Source: Casuarius casuarius
Lineage: Eukaryota > Chordata > Aves > Casuariiformes > Casuariidae
Reading direction: 5' to 3'
NCBI GenBank assembly: GCA_003342895.1
Contig: PTFA01000418.1
Span: 372,812 to 436,811 of the forward strand
DNA length: 64,000 nt
Positions 1 through 12,159 of this stretch are shown here, one piece after another. Under the pieces are notes generated by a model that made no database searches, was not told where the DNA came from, and saw only the letters and a program-made list of their open reading frames with translations. A program made the translations under genes and the position numbers. Numbering within the stretch: the first letter of the stretch is position 1; the number at the start of each line of letters is the position of its first letter.

Positions 1-584
1 ATGTCCTTTCTTAGCTCTCAGAGGAGACAGACTGCCATTTGGAGTGAGATCATTTGGACTTACCAAACAAAATACCCCATTTGTACTCAGCTATTCCTGA
101 ATCCATGAAAATTCACCTGGTGTTTAATATGTCTCTTTTGAAACCATCTTGTACCAACCGGTTCCAAGTGCGACTGGCCCCACTGCTGCAAGGCACATTT
201 TGAGAGCGTAAAATATTTGCGCCACTGGAGATTATAAATATAAATTGGTCCGAGAAAAAAACCCTAGATTGGGGAACTTGCAGAGATACAATTTAGGCAA
301 GCAGTTTTGGATTTGAAATGCACAGGACACAAGTTTTCAATAAGAACAACATTATATGTCACTACAGAGAGAGAAATTGGACAAGTTTCCACTCCTACAA
401 GAATTTTATAATTAGCAACTCAATGTGATATGCTCATTTAACACCAGGCACAAGAAGTTCTTTGGAAGATATAACGAGCTTCAGAACAGTTCATGCTGTC
501 TGCTGCTTGTTACATCAATCTGAGCATTTCACTAGGAGAGAAAGAGATTGTTATTTTGCCATTGTGTATATCTATGGTTCTCTT
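1..584. other. Unique AT-rich non-coding DNA
   Basis: I see no gene, RNA or recognisable repeat here. Open frames are short and end at random stops. The right edge runs into an ancient CR1 fragment, and some of the last 100-150 bases may be its unrecognisable continuation. Confidence 0.6.
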
Positions 585-1015
585 CCATCTTGAAGGCCTT
601 GTGGAATTCTTGCTTTCTCATCTCAGAAAACACATAATAGGACTGGAAATGGTTCAGAGAAGGGTGTCAAAGATGATCAAAGGTCTGGAATGAATTCCAT
701 GTCAAAAGCTTCTTTTATATATATATATGTACTTTAATCTGGAAAGAGAAAAAACAGGAGAGGAAAGAAAAAGATGACATAGATTTATAAAATCGTGAGC
801 ATTATGAAAAGTGTGATTAGGAAAAATTTTCACTCCTCCAGTTCAGGCTTTAGGCAACATCAACTAAAGATAGGAGGTGACAGGTTCAAAATAATCTGAC
901 AGAGGTGTTTTTTTGATACACTGTAATTAGCTGAGGAATTCCTTGCTGTAAGATGTTCTGAGTTCATTAATCAGTTGACAAATTCATAGAAAAAGAATCC
1001 ACTGTAAAAAAAAAC
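585..1015 (+). mobile_element. Ancient CR1-type LINE, 3' fragment
   Basis: This is a strongly decayed 3' part of a CR1-superfamily LINE in plus orientation. It is recognised by the order of conserved stretches. Around 650-690 is the decayed 'GTTCAGAGAAGGGTGTCAAA' block, which corresponds to the RVQRRATKMIKGLE region near the end of CR1 ORF2. Around 855-895 comes the run ending 'GGAGGTGACAGGTTCAAAA'. Around 930-985 comes the 'GGAATTCCTTGCTGTAAGAT' and 'GACAAATTCATAGA' region. The same blocks, in the same order, appear in the younger CR1 at 57,160-57,500. No long reading frame survives and the typical 3' tail is not recognisable, so the copy is old and inactive. A (TA)n run interrupts it at 716-728. 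Confidence 0.7.
716..728. repeat. Short (TA)n microsatellite
   Basis: About 13 bases of alternating T and A lie inside the ancient CR1 fragment. It is simple sequence with no coding meaning. Confidence 0.9.
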
Positions 1016-1252
1016 ACTGATTGTTTTTAAGAGTAAAAACAAAGATATCATTTGTGGTGGATGGAACCTCCAAGTTTCCAATCTTTGGAGCATGAAAAAT
1101 TCTGAGGATGTATCACTGTAGGTTTACACCATTTCATTATCTTCTCTAGGCTTCTAATTTTGGCCACAGAATAGTAGGATCCAGGTAGGTGGATTTCTTG
1201 ATTTCATCTGGTATGTCTGTCCTTATGCTCTTACTTTCTCCCTCTTCTACAG

Positions 1253-1303
1253 GCTATGAACTTCCCTGACTTCTTTCAAGATGAAAATGAGTTAAAAACC
1301 TAA
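1253..1303 (+). other. Candidate terminal coding exon (weak)
   Basis: A strong acceptor-like pyrimidine tract (about 1,220-1,252, ending TCTTCTACAG) is followed by a frame reading AMNFPDFFQDENELKT and then a TAA stop at 1,301-1,303. An AATAAA-type signal occurs further down near 1,762. The pyrimidine tract and AG are seen directly. That this is the last exon of a gene is only inference, because 17 codons without a stop is easily random and I do not recognise the peptide. Confidence 0.12.
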
Positions 1304-2699
1304 AATAGAAGTGATCTTTTCTTTTACATCCATATTGTTGAAGCTATTGCTGTTTCTTTTGGTGGATACTTGGAAATCCAGGTGTGTCATCATTTCCAAG
1401 ACTTATGAGGAATGGAAAACATCACTCTTAAGAATTTACAAGATTTATTTTTTATGCTGGATTGTAGTGCAATCCAATTATCTCTATGTTATATATTATA
1501 CAGCTTACTTGCATTCAGGATATTTGAAAAGGAGTTTATTTTTATACTGGACAACTTCCATGTTGTTGATTTATTGTGCTCAGTAGCGTGTATAATTTTC
1601 ATTTCTTCTAAAAGTTTCCACTCTTATCTTGTGCCTTCAGTGTGTTTACTGAATTATGAGTGAATTTTATATATAGATGTAGATACTGCATGTCAAGATT
1701 ACCAGGTCCACTTTGTAAGACTTTCTTACAGAACAAGAAAACTTCTACATATAATGCCATAAAAATAAATATTCCGTGTTTCTATATTCTTGTCATGCAC
1801 TGCTTTAAAACAAAACAATAAAACAAATTAAAATTTGAAAGCTCTTTTTAATCATTTCTAGATAATGATGCTTTTCTATCAACTCCAAAAGAAAATAGCG
1901 ACTGCTTTCTTATCATTAAGATGAGTTACACCATCATTATAAAACAAGTCAGGTTCATTTATGGCATTAGACATCCAAACAAATTTCACTGAACAAAAAG
2001 AAAAAAAAAGTGCTGTTAAGAAGAGCTTATCCCAGGGCCCGTGGGTTGACTTCAGTGAAAGTCCCAATGTGGCTTCTGCACTACTGTAGTAATTTTGAAA
2101 TTCTTAATAGACAGAGGTATTTATAACCATACACATGCATACCTATTCACATATACTCAAAGAGGAGAACATTTTCAAAGCTGAATCTTTCCTTCTGCTT
2201 ATAAATTACTTGCAGATAGAATCGACTATTTTCTTTTCTTTGCAATTTTATGCGCCTTTTTTCAGGAAGTTTTAAACCATAGCTCATTTTTAAGCCATAG
2301 AATATTGGTTATTTGCTATTTCCAACTGCTCCCATCTATTTGCTATTTCATTGATCACATGAATTTAATAACAATTTTTTAGTTTCTCCCATCTAGAAGC
2401 TCCATGCACTTAAAAGATTTCTCATATTCTGTTGGCAGACAAGTATGCATGAGTTCATAATTATATTAGCATATTGTGTTGATAATAAGATTTTCTAAAA
2501 ATATTTATGAAAACACTCAGTGAAAATAGCATCAATTTGTATGTAAAGATGTCTTCCATTAATTTTTCTTTCCACAAATACTCTTGTAAATAAAAAGTGA
2601 CTTAGCTGAGCAATTGCAAGTTAGTGTTTAAAAAGGTTATAGATATTAATAGAACATTGACTTCTTTCTTTCACAGAACCGTTTAAGAATGTATTTTAC
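1304..2699. other. Unique AT-rich non-coding DNA
   Basis: No gene or repeat is recognised. Overlapping open frames at 1,311-1,663 are rich in F, L, Y and I, as random AT-rich sequence gives, and show no domain. A plus-strand AATAAA-type hexamer lies near 1,762 and another group near 1,820. Confidence 0.55.
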
Positions 2700-2858
2700 C
2701 CATTTTCTCCTTCTCAGTATTTGGCCTGTTTTTTGTATTGTGCAACATAGTTGCTGCAAAGCGCACTTCCAGTACTTTTACTTTCCAGTAATTTTTGGTT
2801 GATAAAGCAAATCCTTTGGTAGGGCTATTACTGTTTATCTCATACATCTGAACTTTGC
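2700..2858 (-). other. Candidate internal exon, minus strand (weak)
   Basis: Read on the minus strand, a very good acceptor (pyrimidine run ending TTTTCCCCAG, plus-strand 2,859-2,880) precedes 159 open nucleotides. The segment ends in ATGG followed by GTAAAA, a usable donor, at 2,694-2,699. The exon would be phase 1 at both ends (53 codons' worth). It encodes a lysine- and asparagine-rich, cysteine-free segment that begins KVQMYEINSNSPTKG. I do not recognise the protein. The splice-like signals and open frame are seen. Whether this is transcribed is unknown, and ORFs of this length are common by chance here. Confidence 0.18.
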
Positions 2859-3428
2859 CTGGGGAAAAGAAAAGACACAAACAACCCTATAGCACTACAT
2901 TGCTGTGAAAAAAATAGATATACTTAGGGTTGTGTTTTTCCACATATATGTGTTCAATTGTTCATTCTAGTCATTACTTTTGAGTTAATCTTTTTTTTTT
3001 TTCTGCCACCCTGATTGCTAATGAAAACTCAATAAATGGAAAAAAGAAGAAATTGTGTAAGACACTTCAATATCACTACCCATGAAAAGCATAACAGGAA
3101 AAATGAGTAGCCTGAGTATCATTTGGTCAAATAATGGCATATATGAGTAGATCTTTTCCCAATTTTGTGGGAAATAAATGCTGCACAGAAAGCTAACACT
3201 ATACAACATATAGGTTAAAGCGCCAAAAGAGATATCTCAGAAAGAATAATAATCTAATACGGATGTTGCACACAAATTTCCTATGTCCTGCTCAGGGAAA
3301 CTGAATTTACTTCTAGATAAATAAATGCACAGGCTCAGCAAATGTAAGAACAATGAATTATGCAACAGAAGAGTAGAGGATCCCATATAGTTGGCAGTAC
3401 CTTGGGGCACATAGTGAGGAGCAGCTCA

Positions 3429-3450
3429 CTACGCATCTATGCGTAGATGC
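3429..3450. repeat. Overlapping short inverted repeats
   Basis: CTACGCAT-CT-ATGCGTAG (3,429-3,446) is a perfect 8-bp inverted repeat with a 2-base loop. It overlaps a second one, GCATCT-ATGCGT-AGATGC (3,433-3,450). The arms contain CpG, which is unusual in this AT-rich stretch. It could form a tiny hairpin or be a protein-binding palindrome; no function is implied. Confidence 0.7.
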
Positions 3451-6400
3451 CAGCATCCATGGTGGCTAGAGTATTAGGAATAGTGCCAAACACAGTCAAA
3501 TAATAGAAGCACTCTGAGAGAAGAAATTCATGCACCTATGGCTATTTTTATGGCCTATGGTGAAATCATACTGCATAAAAAATTCTGTTCTCTTCTGGCT
3601 AAATGAGTTAGCTTTTCAATAAAAATATGAAGCAAGCAAAAATGAAAGTTTCTCTGTTACGTAAGAGGAGGAAATTTGAAAGCACTAAAACACCAACAAT
3701 TTCTCAGAAGAAGAAAGAAGTTTAAGTCCAAGATTACCCCAAGAGTAAATAGTAGCTTGTCAGCCTTCATTCTGCAAGTAAAATGGCCTAAGTCTGATCC
3801 CTCCATTCCCTCATTAGAGAGTCACTGTTAGAGCAAACCATGGGGCTGGCTGTTCCCTGCATAGCCTGTTTGGCTAAAACCAGGCAGTTTGGCTTATGGC
3901 AGCATTCACAGATCCCACCCTGTGCTCTTTCTTCAACAGCAAAGGAAAATATTTTCAAACCATGTCTTTGTATATCATTCATATCTCAATCCTGAGGCAC
4001 TGGTGGGACAGATGATGTTGCATGGACAGAAACAGTCAAAAATCATGCAGGGTTCAGCATTTTTACTGGACCAAACTACACAATTTTATTTGTAAAATCT
4101 TTTCTTTAAGGAAGAAAATTTCTCTAACATGGCATAAACAGCAGGAAAAATATTTTAGGCTGAGCTGAACTCTTTCAATTTATTCCTTAATGCAGTTGTG
4201 CATTTAGTCAACACTGATACTTGTAATTGCTGCTACTTATGGTAGGGTTAAAAGAATGGTATAACAACAAGGCTTTTTTCTTTGTGGAAGAAAACAAAGT
4301 TTGGTTTGTTTCCTATTCAAGAAGTTAAGAATACTAATCACTCCTATTTCCATTAGTAATTGTGCTGTGGTGCACACACAAACTGCTGCATTTTCACAGA
4401 ACCCGTTACTTGATAGGAGTGAGGCTGGCAGTGCCAGGGGAATTGCACTCACAGACATGGAGATTTGTGGGCTGCTCGCTTTGTGTGCACTAAAGAGAGA
4501 AAATCGCTAGGTATGAGTCAGTAAATGCAAACAGATTGCATAAGACTTTTTTTTCAACAGAAAACTGGGTAAAACACAAAATAAAAGAGCAAGAATGGCA
4601 GCAAAACAGGTGGAAAGATAAGACTGGAAAACTAACAGAAAGGAAAATAGAGCTCCAAGCTGAGAGCATCTCTGATGAGGTTTCTGCTTCAGAAAAGACC
4701 TATAAATAGATCCTAACAAGAGCCATCTAAGAAACTCTGCAGAAATCTCTCCTATTCCACATCCAGATGGAACCAAGACCCCTGAAATCTAAGGAATAAA
4801 AAAGGAGTAGGAGGGAAGAGCATACACATGCTGGCTGCTCAAAAATAGCCTCTAGCAGGGCACTTAAAGACGACGGTACAAAGATGAGTGTAGAAGGAAG
4901 ATCAGTGCTCAGAAAAATGTTTTATCCCACCTTGGGAATTTATCTGCTTGAAAAATCCTTAGCTCTTCATTATGATGAAATCTTAAACAGGGTCTCCCGC
5001 ATACTGAGTGAGTGAGTCCCCAGACGGTAGGTTTATATTAGGTCAGAAGTCAAAACTCAGGACAAATCATATACTGCCCTTCAAGTCCTCCACGACTTGC
5101 TGCAAATGTCTTTTTAAGTAGGAGGCATTAACTATGAGAAGTCCTGAATCCTCACAACCCTAAACAGAAATCAAGTGAAGCTCAGCATCCTAAGGAAGTA
5201 GAATATCTTCCCTTCATGACTGCCACTTCTCAGTTGCTTCGCACACATTGACAATACAAAGCAGATTAATGCCCTGCTGTTTTTTTTTTTAATTTTTTTC
5301 CCCAGGTGAATCACTAAGAGCAGCTCATTCATTTTTCACCTTGTTCACAAGTAATTATTCCAGATACAGAAAATCACTGATGTGTGTACCTCTTCCGACT
5401 CTTTCTGTGTTCTCACACGCACAGAGGGCAGTTTATGCTTTTTATGTGTATCACTGGGTACTTTAAAGGAAACTGGAAGACTCTGCAAGTAAGCTGACAG
5501 ACTCAGCAGAGCCACACACCCCTTCCTCCGGCTCTCTTTTCATCCTCTGCTTCCCTTTTCCAGTTGCACATAGGCATTCTTCAGTGCAAAGAAGCCAGGT
5601 GACTGTTGGCCAGATTTGTTTTGTACTGTGGGTAGCAGTATGACAAAAGCTACCCCTATGGGGAGACAAACTTTTAAGGTTTCCATTTTCCTGTGTTTGA
5701 AGACAGACTCATGCCTTGTTCTCTCTTCATTTGCACCACATCAAGTCTTCAAATCTGTAAAAACAGGCCCTCCATGGATGTGCCTCCAGGAGGCATCACA
5801 AAGTGCAATAGCCTAGGTTGTGCAAACTGAAAATCAGGTAAAATAGTGGACTACCACCACTTAACAAAATATTTCTTCTCACTCACTTTGAGAATGTTCA
5901 TAAAACAATTTCTTGCATCAAAACCTTAGGTCATATAATGTATTTTAAAAAGTCATCTTGTAATACGAGGATGTGTGCAGTCCTGATGCATACGGTTTGA
6001 GCTTTGCTCTTGCATCGGATCACACAATGGGGCATGGCAAAGAAATAAAAAGCCTAATGGTTGTGTTAAGCCGTTGCCCCGCCAAGTCTTCTCAGTAAAT
6101 CCAGACTGTTAGTCTACGATATACACTCAGGACTACCACTATTATCTATTCTAGCTCAATTAGGCCAGCACAGGTATGCCAAATTCCACTGTAACACCAA
6201 TATTTTCTTTGTAGATGAACTCTGTGTATGATATCATAAACAGGTTATACTTGCCTTACTGATTCTGCATGATTATTAATCTCTTCCCGCCTGTTTCTGT
6301 AGACAAATGGAGTATATTGGGGATGGACAGAGAAAGGAAAGAAGAAAAGGTAATTTATGTATATGCATGGCTGGTTCTTACAGTGTCAGAAAGTTCTTTT

Positions 6401-7583
6401 TTCTTCTCTTTAAATGTCTAAACTAAATTTCCACATGTACTTTCTTCTTTACAAAAAAAGGACATATTCATGCTTCCTGTTTATCAGAAATATTCCCATT
6501 TTTACTATTAATGACATGAATCGCAGTCACCACAGCTGGAGTATGAATAGGTGCAGATATCAATGATGCTGCCTGGCATACTGAAGCAGTCTGTATGGCA
6601 TACTGTCTGTCCTTTGCCAAAAAAACATAAGAGCTACAGCAGCAATATAACATGGAGAGGCTTTATAACTACAGACTGCTTTAGAGGTGTAAATGAAAGC
6701 CTTTGAATGTAAATTCAACCTGATGCTGAAGTAGATGTAGACTTAATAACTGGTTACAAGTAGTAAGTGGCAACATATCTCACTCTTTCTCTCTCTACCC
6801 CCTTTTTGTTCTGGTTGAGCTTTCTGGATCTTCTGGGTACATGCAGATGTATGTTGTGCTGCTGTTGTGGCAGCGTCCTAGAGAAGTCTAGAATAATTTT
6901 CTTTGATCACTGAAAATATCCCAAATCAAAAAAAAAAAGTTGATTAAGCTGTTAATTAAAGCTGAATTATTTTGTGACCTCAGCAAAACATCAATATAAC
7001 TGACCAATCAGTCAAATTTGAAATCCTAAAGCTTACAAGACAAGACTTTAAATTCCTAAATTTTGGGAGCAACATACCTTATAATCTCTGGCGTGGTCTG
7101 GACTGCACTGCACAACTGCAGTAAAAACCTAATTCATTACTGTGTCACTACAGTGTTATGCCTGTTTAACTCCATTGCTTTCAATGTGTAACAGTGATAA
7201 ATCAGGACCCCAAAGAACAGAAGTGCAAGATACTACAAATGTCCATCTGTTGGAGCAAATCACACTCTCTGGAAAACTGGAGCAGATGCAGTCTATAGAA
7301 AATTATTTTAAAAACTTTTAAGTCGTACTGAATTGACTGCACGTATGCAATACAGAGCAAGGCCTCGCTCAGAAGACTTATGTCAATACAGTATTCTTCT
7401 GGAACTGAAAAAGCATGATGGAACCTCGGGAGAACTTGCAAGTGGTAAAGCTGACATGAAATGAGATGGTTGGGGAACCTCATGCTAGGACAACTAGCTA
7501 GCACTGAAGCAGCATGAGAGAGAAGCACAGAAAGAGTGTCTCCCCCCCAGAAAGTGAAAACCTCTTTTAAGAAATCCAGAAGA
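3451..7583. other. Unique AT-rich non-coding DNA
   Basis: No gene, RNA gene or recognisable transposon is seen. The open frames in this stretch (up to 108 codons, at 7,202-7,528 on the minus strand) show no domain and no flanking splice or promoter pattern. Poly-T and poly-A runs of 9-12 bases occur (for example near 5,280 and 6,930). Confidence 0.5.
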
Positions 7584-7597
7584 CCCCCCCCCCCCCC
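7584..7597. repeat. Poly-C run, 14 bases
   Basis: An uninterrupted run of 14 C follows an eight-C run about 40 bases upstream. On the minus strand these are G-runs. Such tracts are prone to length error in sequencing and could stack as guanine structures. Confidence 0.9.
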
Positions 7598-9007
7598 AAT
7601 AACTATGGCAGCTTAAATAGTTTTTCTCGGCATTCTGGTCTCAGTTCCCTCTGACATCTCACACCAATGTAACAAAGATGGAATACAGAAAAAATCACTT
7701 CTTTTGGAGACTCTTGTTAAAGGTCTTGTGCAGAGAACCACAGATAGGTTGATTATTACAAAATGTATATCATTTATCAGATCCGCAACAGGAACACCAT
7801 TAAGAACCAGCAGCTCTTATGTGTTCTGTCTAGGATGTCAGACACTGTCAGAAAACCTGGAAAAGAAGCCTCTTTGACTAACAACAGAGTTCAAAAATCC
7901 AAGATAAACAGAAGTCCCATAAACAATAACTTTATAGCAAAGCTGAAGTTAATGAGATCAGAAATATTTTAATCAAGACTTACTACATTAAGCTACAGTC
8001 ATTCTTGAGGTTTATTCAAGCTCGCCCTAACCTGCACCCTATATTTTACCAGAAAGAAGTGTGATAAAAAATAAATGAAAACAAAGTCCATACATTTGCC
8101 TAGCTGAAGGAATACATTCTCAATGGTGCCATCACAAACACAGCTTTTGTGCAGGCAAAGGGAAATCTGGCCCTTGCAGCAACAGAATCTTGTGGCTGGA
8201 GACTCATGGCAAGAGGGTCTCTAGGGCTAGAAAACAGAAGGCTAGGGCATTTCTTCCTTTATGCCCCTCTTTACTGTTCAGTCTTCAGGAAAGAATCTCC
8301 TCAGACTTTTTGTGTCTTTTCAGGGATTTATCGTGATCATCCGTGGCTCACAGGAGGAGTGTTAGTCTCTCATTCCAGCTGATCAGAAAATGCTAAGGTT
8401 GGTCAGGTTCCTAATTTATCCTTCCAGAACACAAATGCTAAGTATGTGAAGGAAGACCTCTACATTCAAATTAAAAAAAAATCTGTGATAATAACAGATG
8501 ACCAACTCACTTATAATCATTCTTATGGGAAGCTCTAAACAGCATTTAGCTGGAATTTTGCAAGGTTTTAAAAAAATACACGCTGTTATTTTAAGGGTCC
8601 TATAGTCTCTGATTTAGAAAAAGAATATCCTCTTCCTTTTCCATTTCTGATCATATTCTGTTTAGCATTAAAAATGAAGCGATGTTTTAAGTCGGTGAAA
8701 AATTTAACCAGCTCCAAGCAGAAAAATAAATGATTTAAGCGATTTTACAAGCTAATGTTTCAGATGCCTTGCCTAAAAAGCAGGCATATCCTGTGATAGG
8801 AAAATAAATGCTTGAAATTAGGGTTAGTCCCCAGGAATGAAAATATCTGTGTCCTGAATCTACATAAATCAAACTGACAAAATTGTGCCAAGGAGATCTA
8901 TTATTAATTATCTGGTCCTTACAAGTTACCGAGATCGCTCTGAAAGGACATGCTTTTTCACAGCATTATTTCTTTCCTGTCATCATTTACAATAAATGAG
9001 AACTTAC
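7598..9007. other. Unique non-coding DNA
   Basis: No gene is recognised. The segment about 8,680-9,000 has the look of non-repetitive, homeodomain-type TAAT-rich sequence with isolated CpGs, which is a common texture of conserved non-coding elements. This cannot be tested without an alignment. Confidence 0.45.
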
Positions 9008-9080
9008 CAGTGTAGCGTGTTTTCTATTGCTCTGTCAGACAGCCTTCTGTTGCATACTTGAGATATCTAGAGGAGCACCT
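9008..9080 (-). other. Candidate non-coding exon, minus strand (weak)
   Basis: On the minus strand, an acceptor-like tract ending CTCTGTCCTTCAG (plus-strand 9,081-9,100) and a consensus donor GTAAGTT (plus-strand 9,001-9,007) bracket 73 nucleotides. All three forward frames contain stops, so it could only be an untranslated or lncRNA exon. Both splice signals are clearly present, but such pairs arise by chance in tens of kilobases. Confidence 0.15.
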
Positions 9081-11664
9081 CTGAAGGACAGAGAATGAAT
9101 AAACTAACTTCCAGAGGTAAACATCAAATAATGACAGAAGATACTTTTCCTTTTTTCAGGAAGTAGTACCAGGTGCTCATGCTCACCTCTGAGCAGTGTC
9201 TGTTTCTGTCGTTATAAAAGAGTAGACATACAATTTTTTAGAATCTTATACAGATTTTGTTAAATCCCCAGTATTTAGCAAACACAAAACTTCTGAACTA
9301 CATTGTGTAAAACTTGCAGATAGTAACTTTTCCAAAGCCTTTATTTCTCCAGATAGTGCTGAAAGTCATGTAACTCTCCTACACTGAATGACCTTTTGTT
9401 TGGGCAACTTCTATTGTACACAGAGATGCCTGCAATTAGGAGATATACAACTCAAAAATGCAGAGGAGCTGAAAAGCCCTCTGCATGAAAGAGGAGAAAT
9501 TTTAAAGAAATAAAAGAAATACTTTCAGAAGCTTTTTTCTGATTAGGCTTCTTTCCTGAGATGACTTTTGTTTCTTCAGACAGGACATCTGCACTGACAT
9601 TTAACTGAGGGGAACAAAGGGGGAAGGTAACTAATTGTTGTTCACTTGACCACAGCTGTCTCAGAATTGTTGTACATGAACAGCAAATATTCTGATCCTA
9701 TGAATGAATCCTTTTTTTCATGGAAAAACTGTCCTGCTAAGACCCAGAAGTTTGCTATTGCTTGATGGAAAGGCAATTTTGTGTATAAAAAGAAAAAAGC
9801 TAGTTGTATTAAAAATAAAGTTTTAGCAGCATATTTGTACTCTCTTCATAAATCTCTCCTGTGACAATTCTTTGTGACCAGAATAGTGAAAATAAAAAGA
9901 AAGGAAAAAGGCAACTGTTGCACCTGCTGCTATGAAGCCATCAATGTTTTCTTAATCTTGCAGGTTCCTTGAATTTTATATCAAAATCAAAGGGTTGCCA
10001 TTTTTACTATAGATGTTCTGTCATTTCTTTCTTTCTGTGAAGCCTTAAAACCCACACAGTAGAGTCTATTTCCTTCCCATTTCTTCTGGTTTGCCCTAGC
10101 TCATTTCCATGGATTTCTGAAAAGTGGTTTCAAATTTACTGAAATAAGAATATGGAAAAAGAAAACAGAAAGACTTCTTTAGGGAACATGGGAGAAACAA
10201 AGTGTATCTGTGTGGAGGATGAGGGGGAAGTTGCATCTTAATCTTTCTTGAGATGAAAACATGTCTTTTTTAAATATCATCTACAAATATCCAGAGAAAA
10301 AATTGTGAGCCTTATTTTTCCAAGTGAGTGCAGGCTACAGGAATATTTCCAGGCCTAAATCCTCATCATTTTGCAAGCTGGGCTCGGTGGGCCCATTTAC
10401 AAAAGACTAAGTGAAAAGAAGTTTTTCTGTTAACAACTACCTGTTGAAAGAGCAAACAGCATCTCCAGTTATTTCTTAGTCCGTAATGTACCTTGACCAT
10501 ATACTGGCATAACTACTTCTGTTAGATATCTATGTACTATGTTGATGGCTTTATGCCACCTGAAACTGTGTAGGGCCTTTTCTTTTACTAAGGATTGTTT
10601 AACGATTTTATCAGAAACTGAATAACATCTGGTGATTTCAATTTAGTTTTAATCTCGACCTACGAGATAGAGTCAAAGTATACGACTCTCAGCTATTAAA
10701 AATATTTACATTTATTTTTAAAGCTGCCACAATTTTCCTAACCTTTGTAACCAAAAATATGCTTTGATATCATGTATGCCACAGTTTATGTATGTATTTG
10801 TTTCTATTGTGGCAATATCATGGGCTCAGGCATGAGGTAGAGTCACCAAACTGCAGAAGAGTTACATTAATGATAGCTAGCTATAATATCGGGCAACTAG
10901 AGAAACAGCAGTAGTCTTATATGACATGTTCATAGTCAATATTATAACTAACTATCCTTAACAAGATCCTCCATAAGCAGTGGTGTTATGACTATATGTA
11001 GAAAAAAAAAAAGAGAAATGGGATTTACAGTAACACAAAAAAGGTTTCACATCAAAATTTTATACTTCTGACATATATAATTTTAGAAACTAACATGATT
11101 TCAGAGTTTCTCAGCACATTTGCATAACACACAGATTCCACACTGCCATAATCAGAAACCACGGGAACACAAGTGGTATGATAATTATGGTGGATGCCTG
11201 TAAGCCACCATTAATTACACTGCTGCTTACCTACGTAATTTAACCTTTATGTGACAAGGCCACCATTCTAAAAGCATTGGCAGAAAATGAATAAGTGACA
11301 ATTTTTATTACATTTTGTGATAAAGACATTTGTCAAATGGGAACTCAGCAGAAAGCTTCCCCTTTGTTTCACTTAGGTAATCCATTAGCCAACAGAGGCC
11401 TGCTGCAAGGCCACTATACAACTTGTGAGCATAATATATTCTGTATATGGATTATAACTGCTGTTGTGCAATTTAGTGGAAGTTGTACTGACCACTGCTT
11501 GACAAGGACATCTTTACCATTCAGTCACAGGCTGTAAATACACACAGTTCAGCCACATGCATTGTTCCCAGTAGGTTTGGTGCATGAAAAATCAGGGATC
11601 TTTCAAGCACCACTGCCTCAGGCAGGACAGGGCTGAAGCTGGCCAGACTTCAGTGTGGAGAATC
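9081..11664. other. Unique AT-rich non-coding DNA
   Basis: No gene or named repeat is recognised. The longest frames are short and featureless. Confidence 0.5.
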
Positions 11665-12159
11665 TCAGCTGAACTGCAATAATCCCTTACCAAAAAAAGT
11701 CTCTTTGATATATCCCTGATCTAATCTGTAGGAGACTTCCCCTTCCTCCCACATTTCAAACTTGCTAATAACTGAAGATGAGCAGAGGTTCCAGAGAGGG
11801 CAAGGCAGAACTTGCGTCTGCACGCCTGTATTTGAATGCCTCTTCATCAAACAGATCAGGGTTCTCCTAAAAGAGGTGTCCCTGTACACCCTGCCCTGTT
11901 TGCTCTTTCCTCTCTCTTCTCCCCTTAGAGTAGAGAGCCATGCTCTGAGATACAGAAAAAAGCTTTGCTGTAGCTGGTAACAGAGCAGAAAACTGAAGAG
12001 AGGATTTCCATAATCTATTTCAGTCCTCCGTTGTACTACCTGGCACAACACTGAATCTTTATGGCTCAAATCTGCAAGCCTTAGCAAATCTAGGTAGCCT
12101 TCATGCTGATAGCTGGAATATAAACAGACAGCTTGAATCAAATTCAGCATGAAGACCAT
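11665..12159 (-). other. Longest non-repeat open frame, probably not a gene
   Basis: A 164-codon open frame is the longest one outside the transposons. It opens with a leucine-rich stretch and has no recognisable domain, signal peptide pattern or repeat. The overlapping plus strand is also open for 72 codons, which points to local stop-poor composition rather than coding. There is no promoter, splice or homology evidence that I can see. I record it only because it is the longest frame. Confidence 0.1.

Noticed and set aside
11665..12159. 164-codon minus-strand open frame as a gene
   Set aside because: No domain, no splice or promoter context, and the opposite strand is open too. Its length is within chance for 64 kb of AT-rich DNA.
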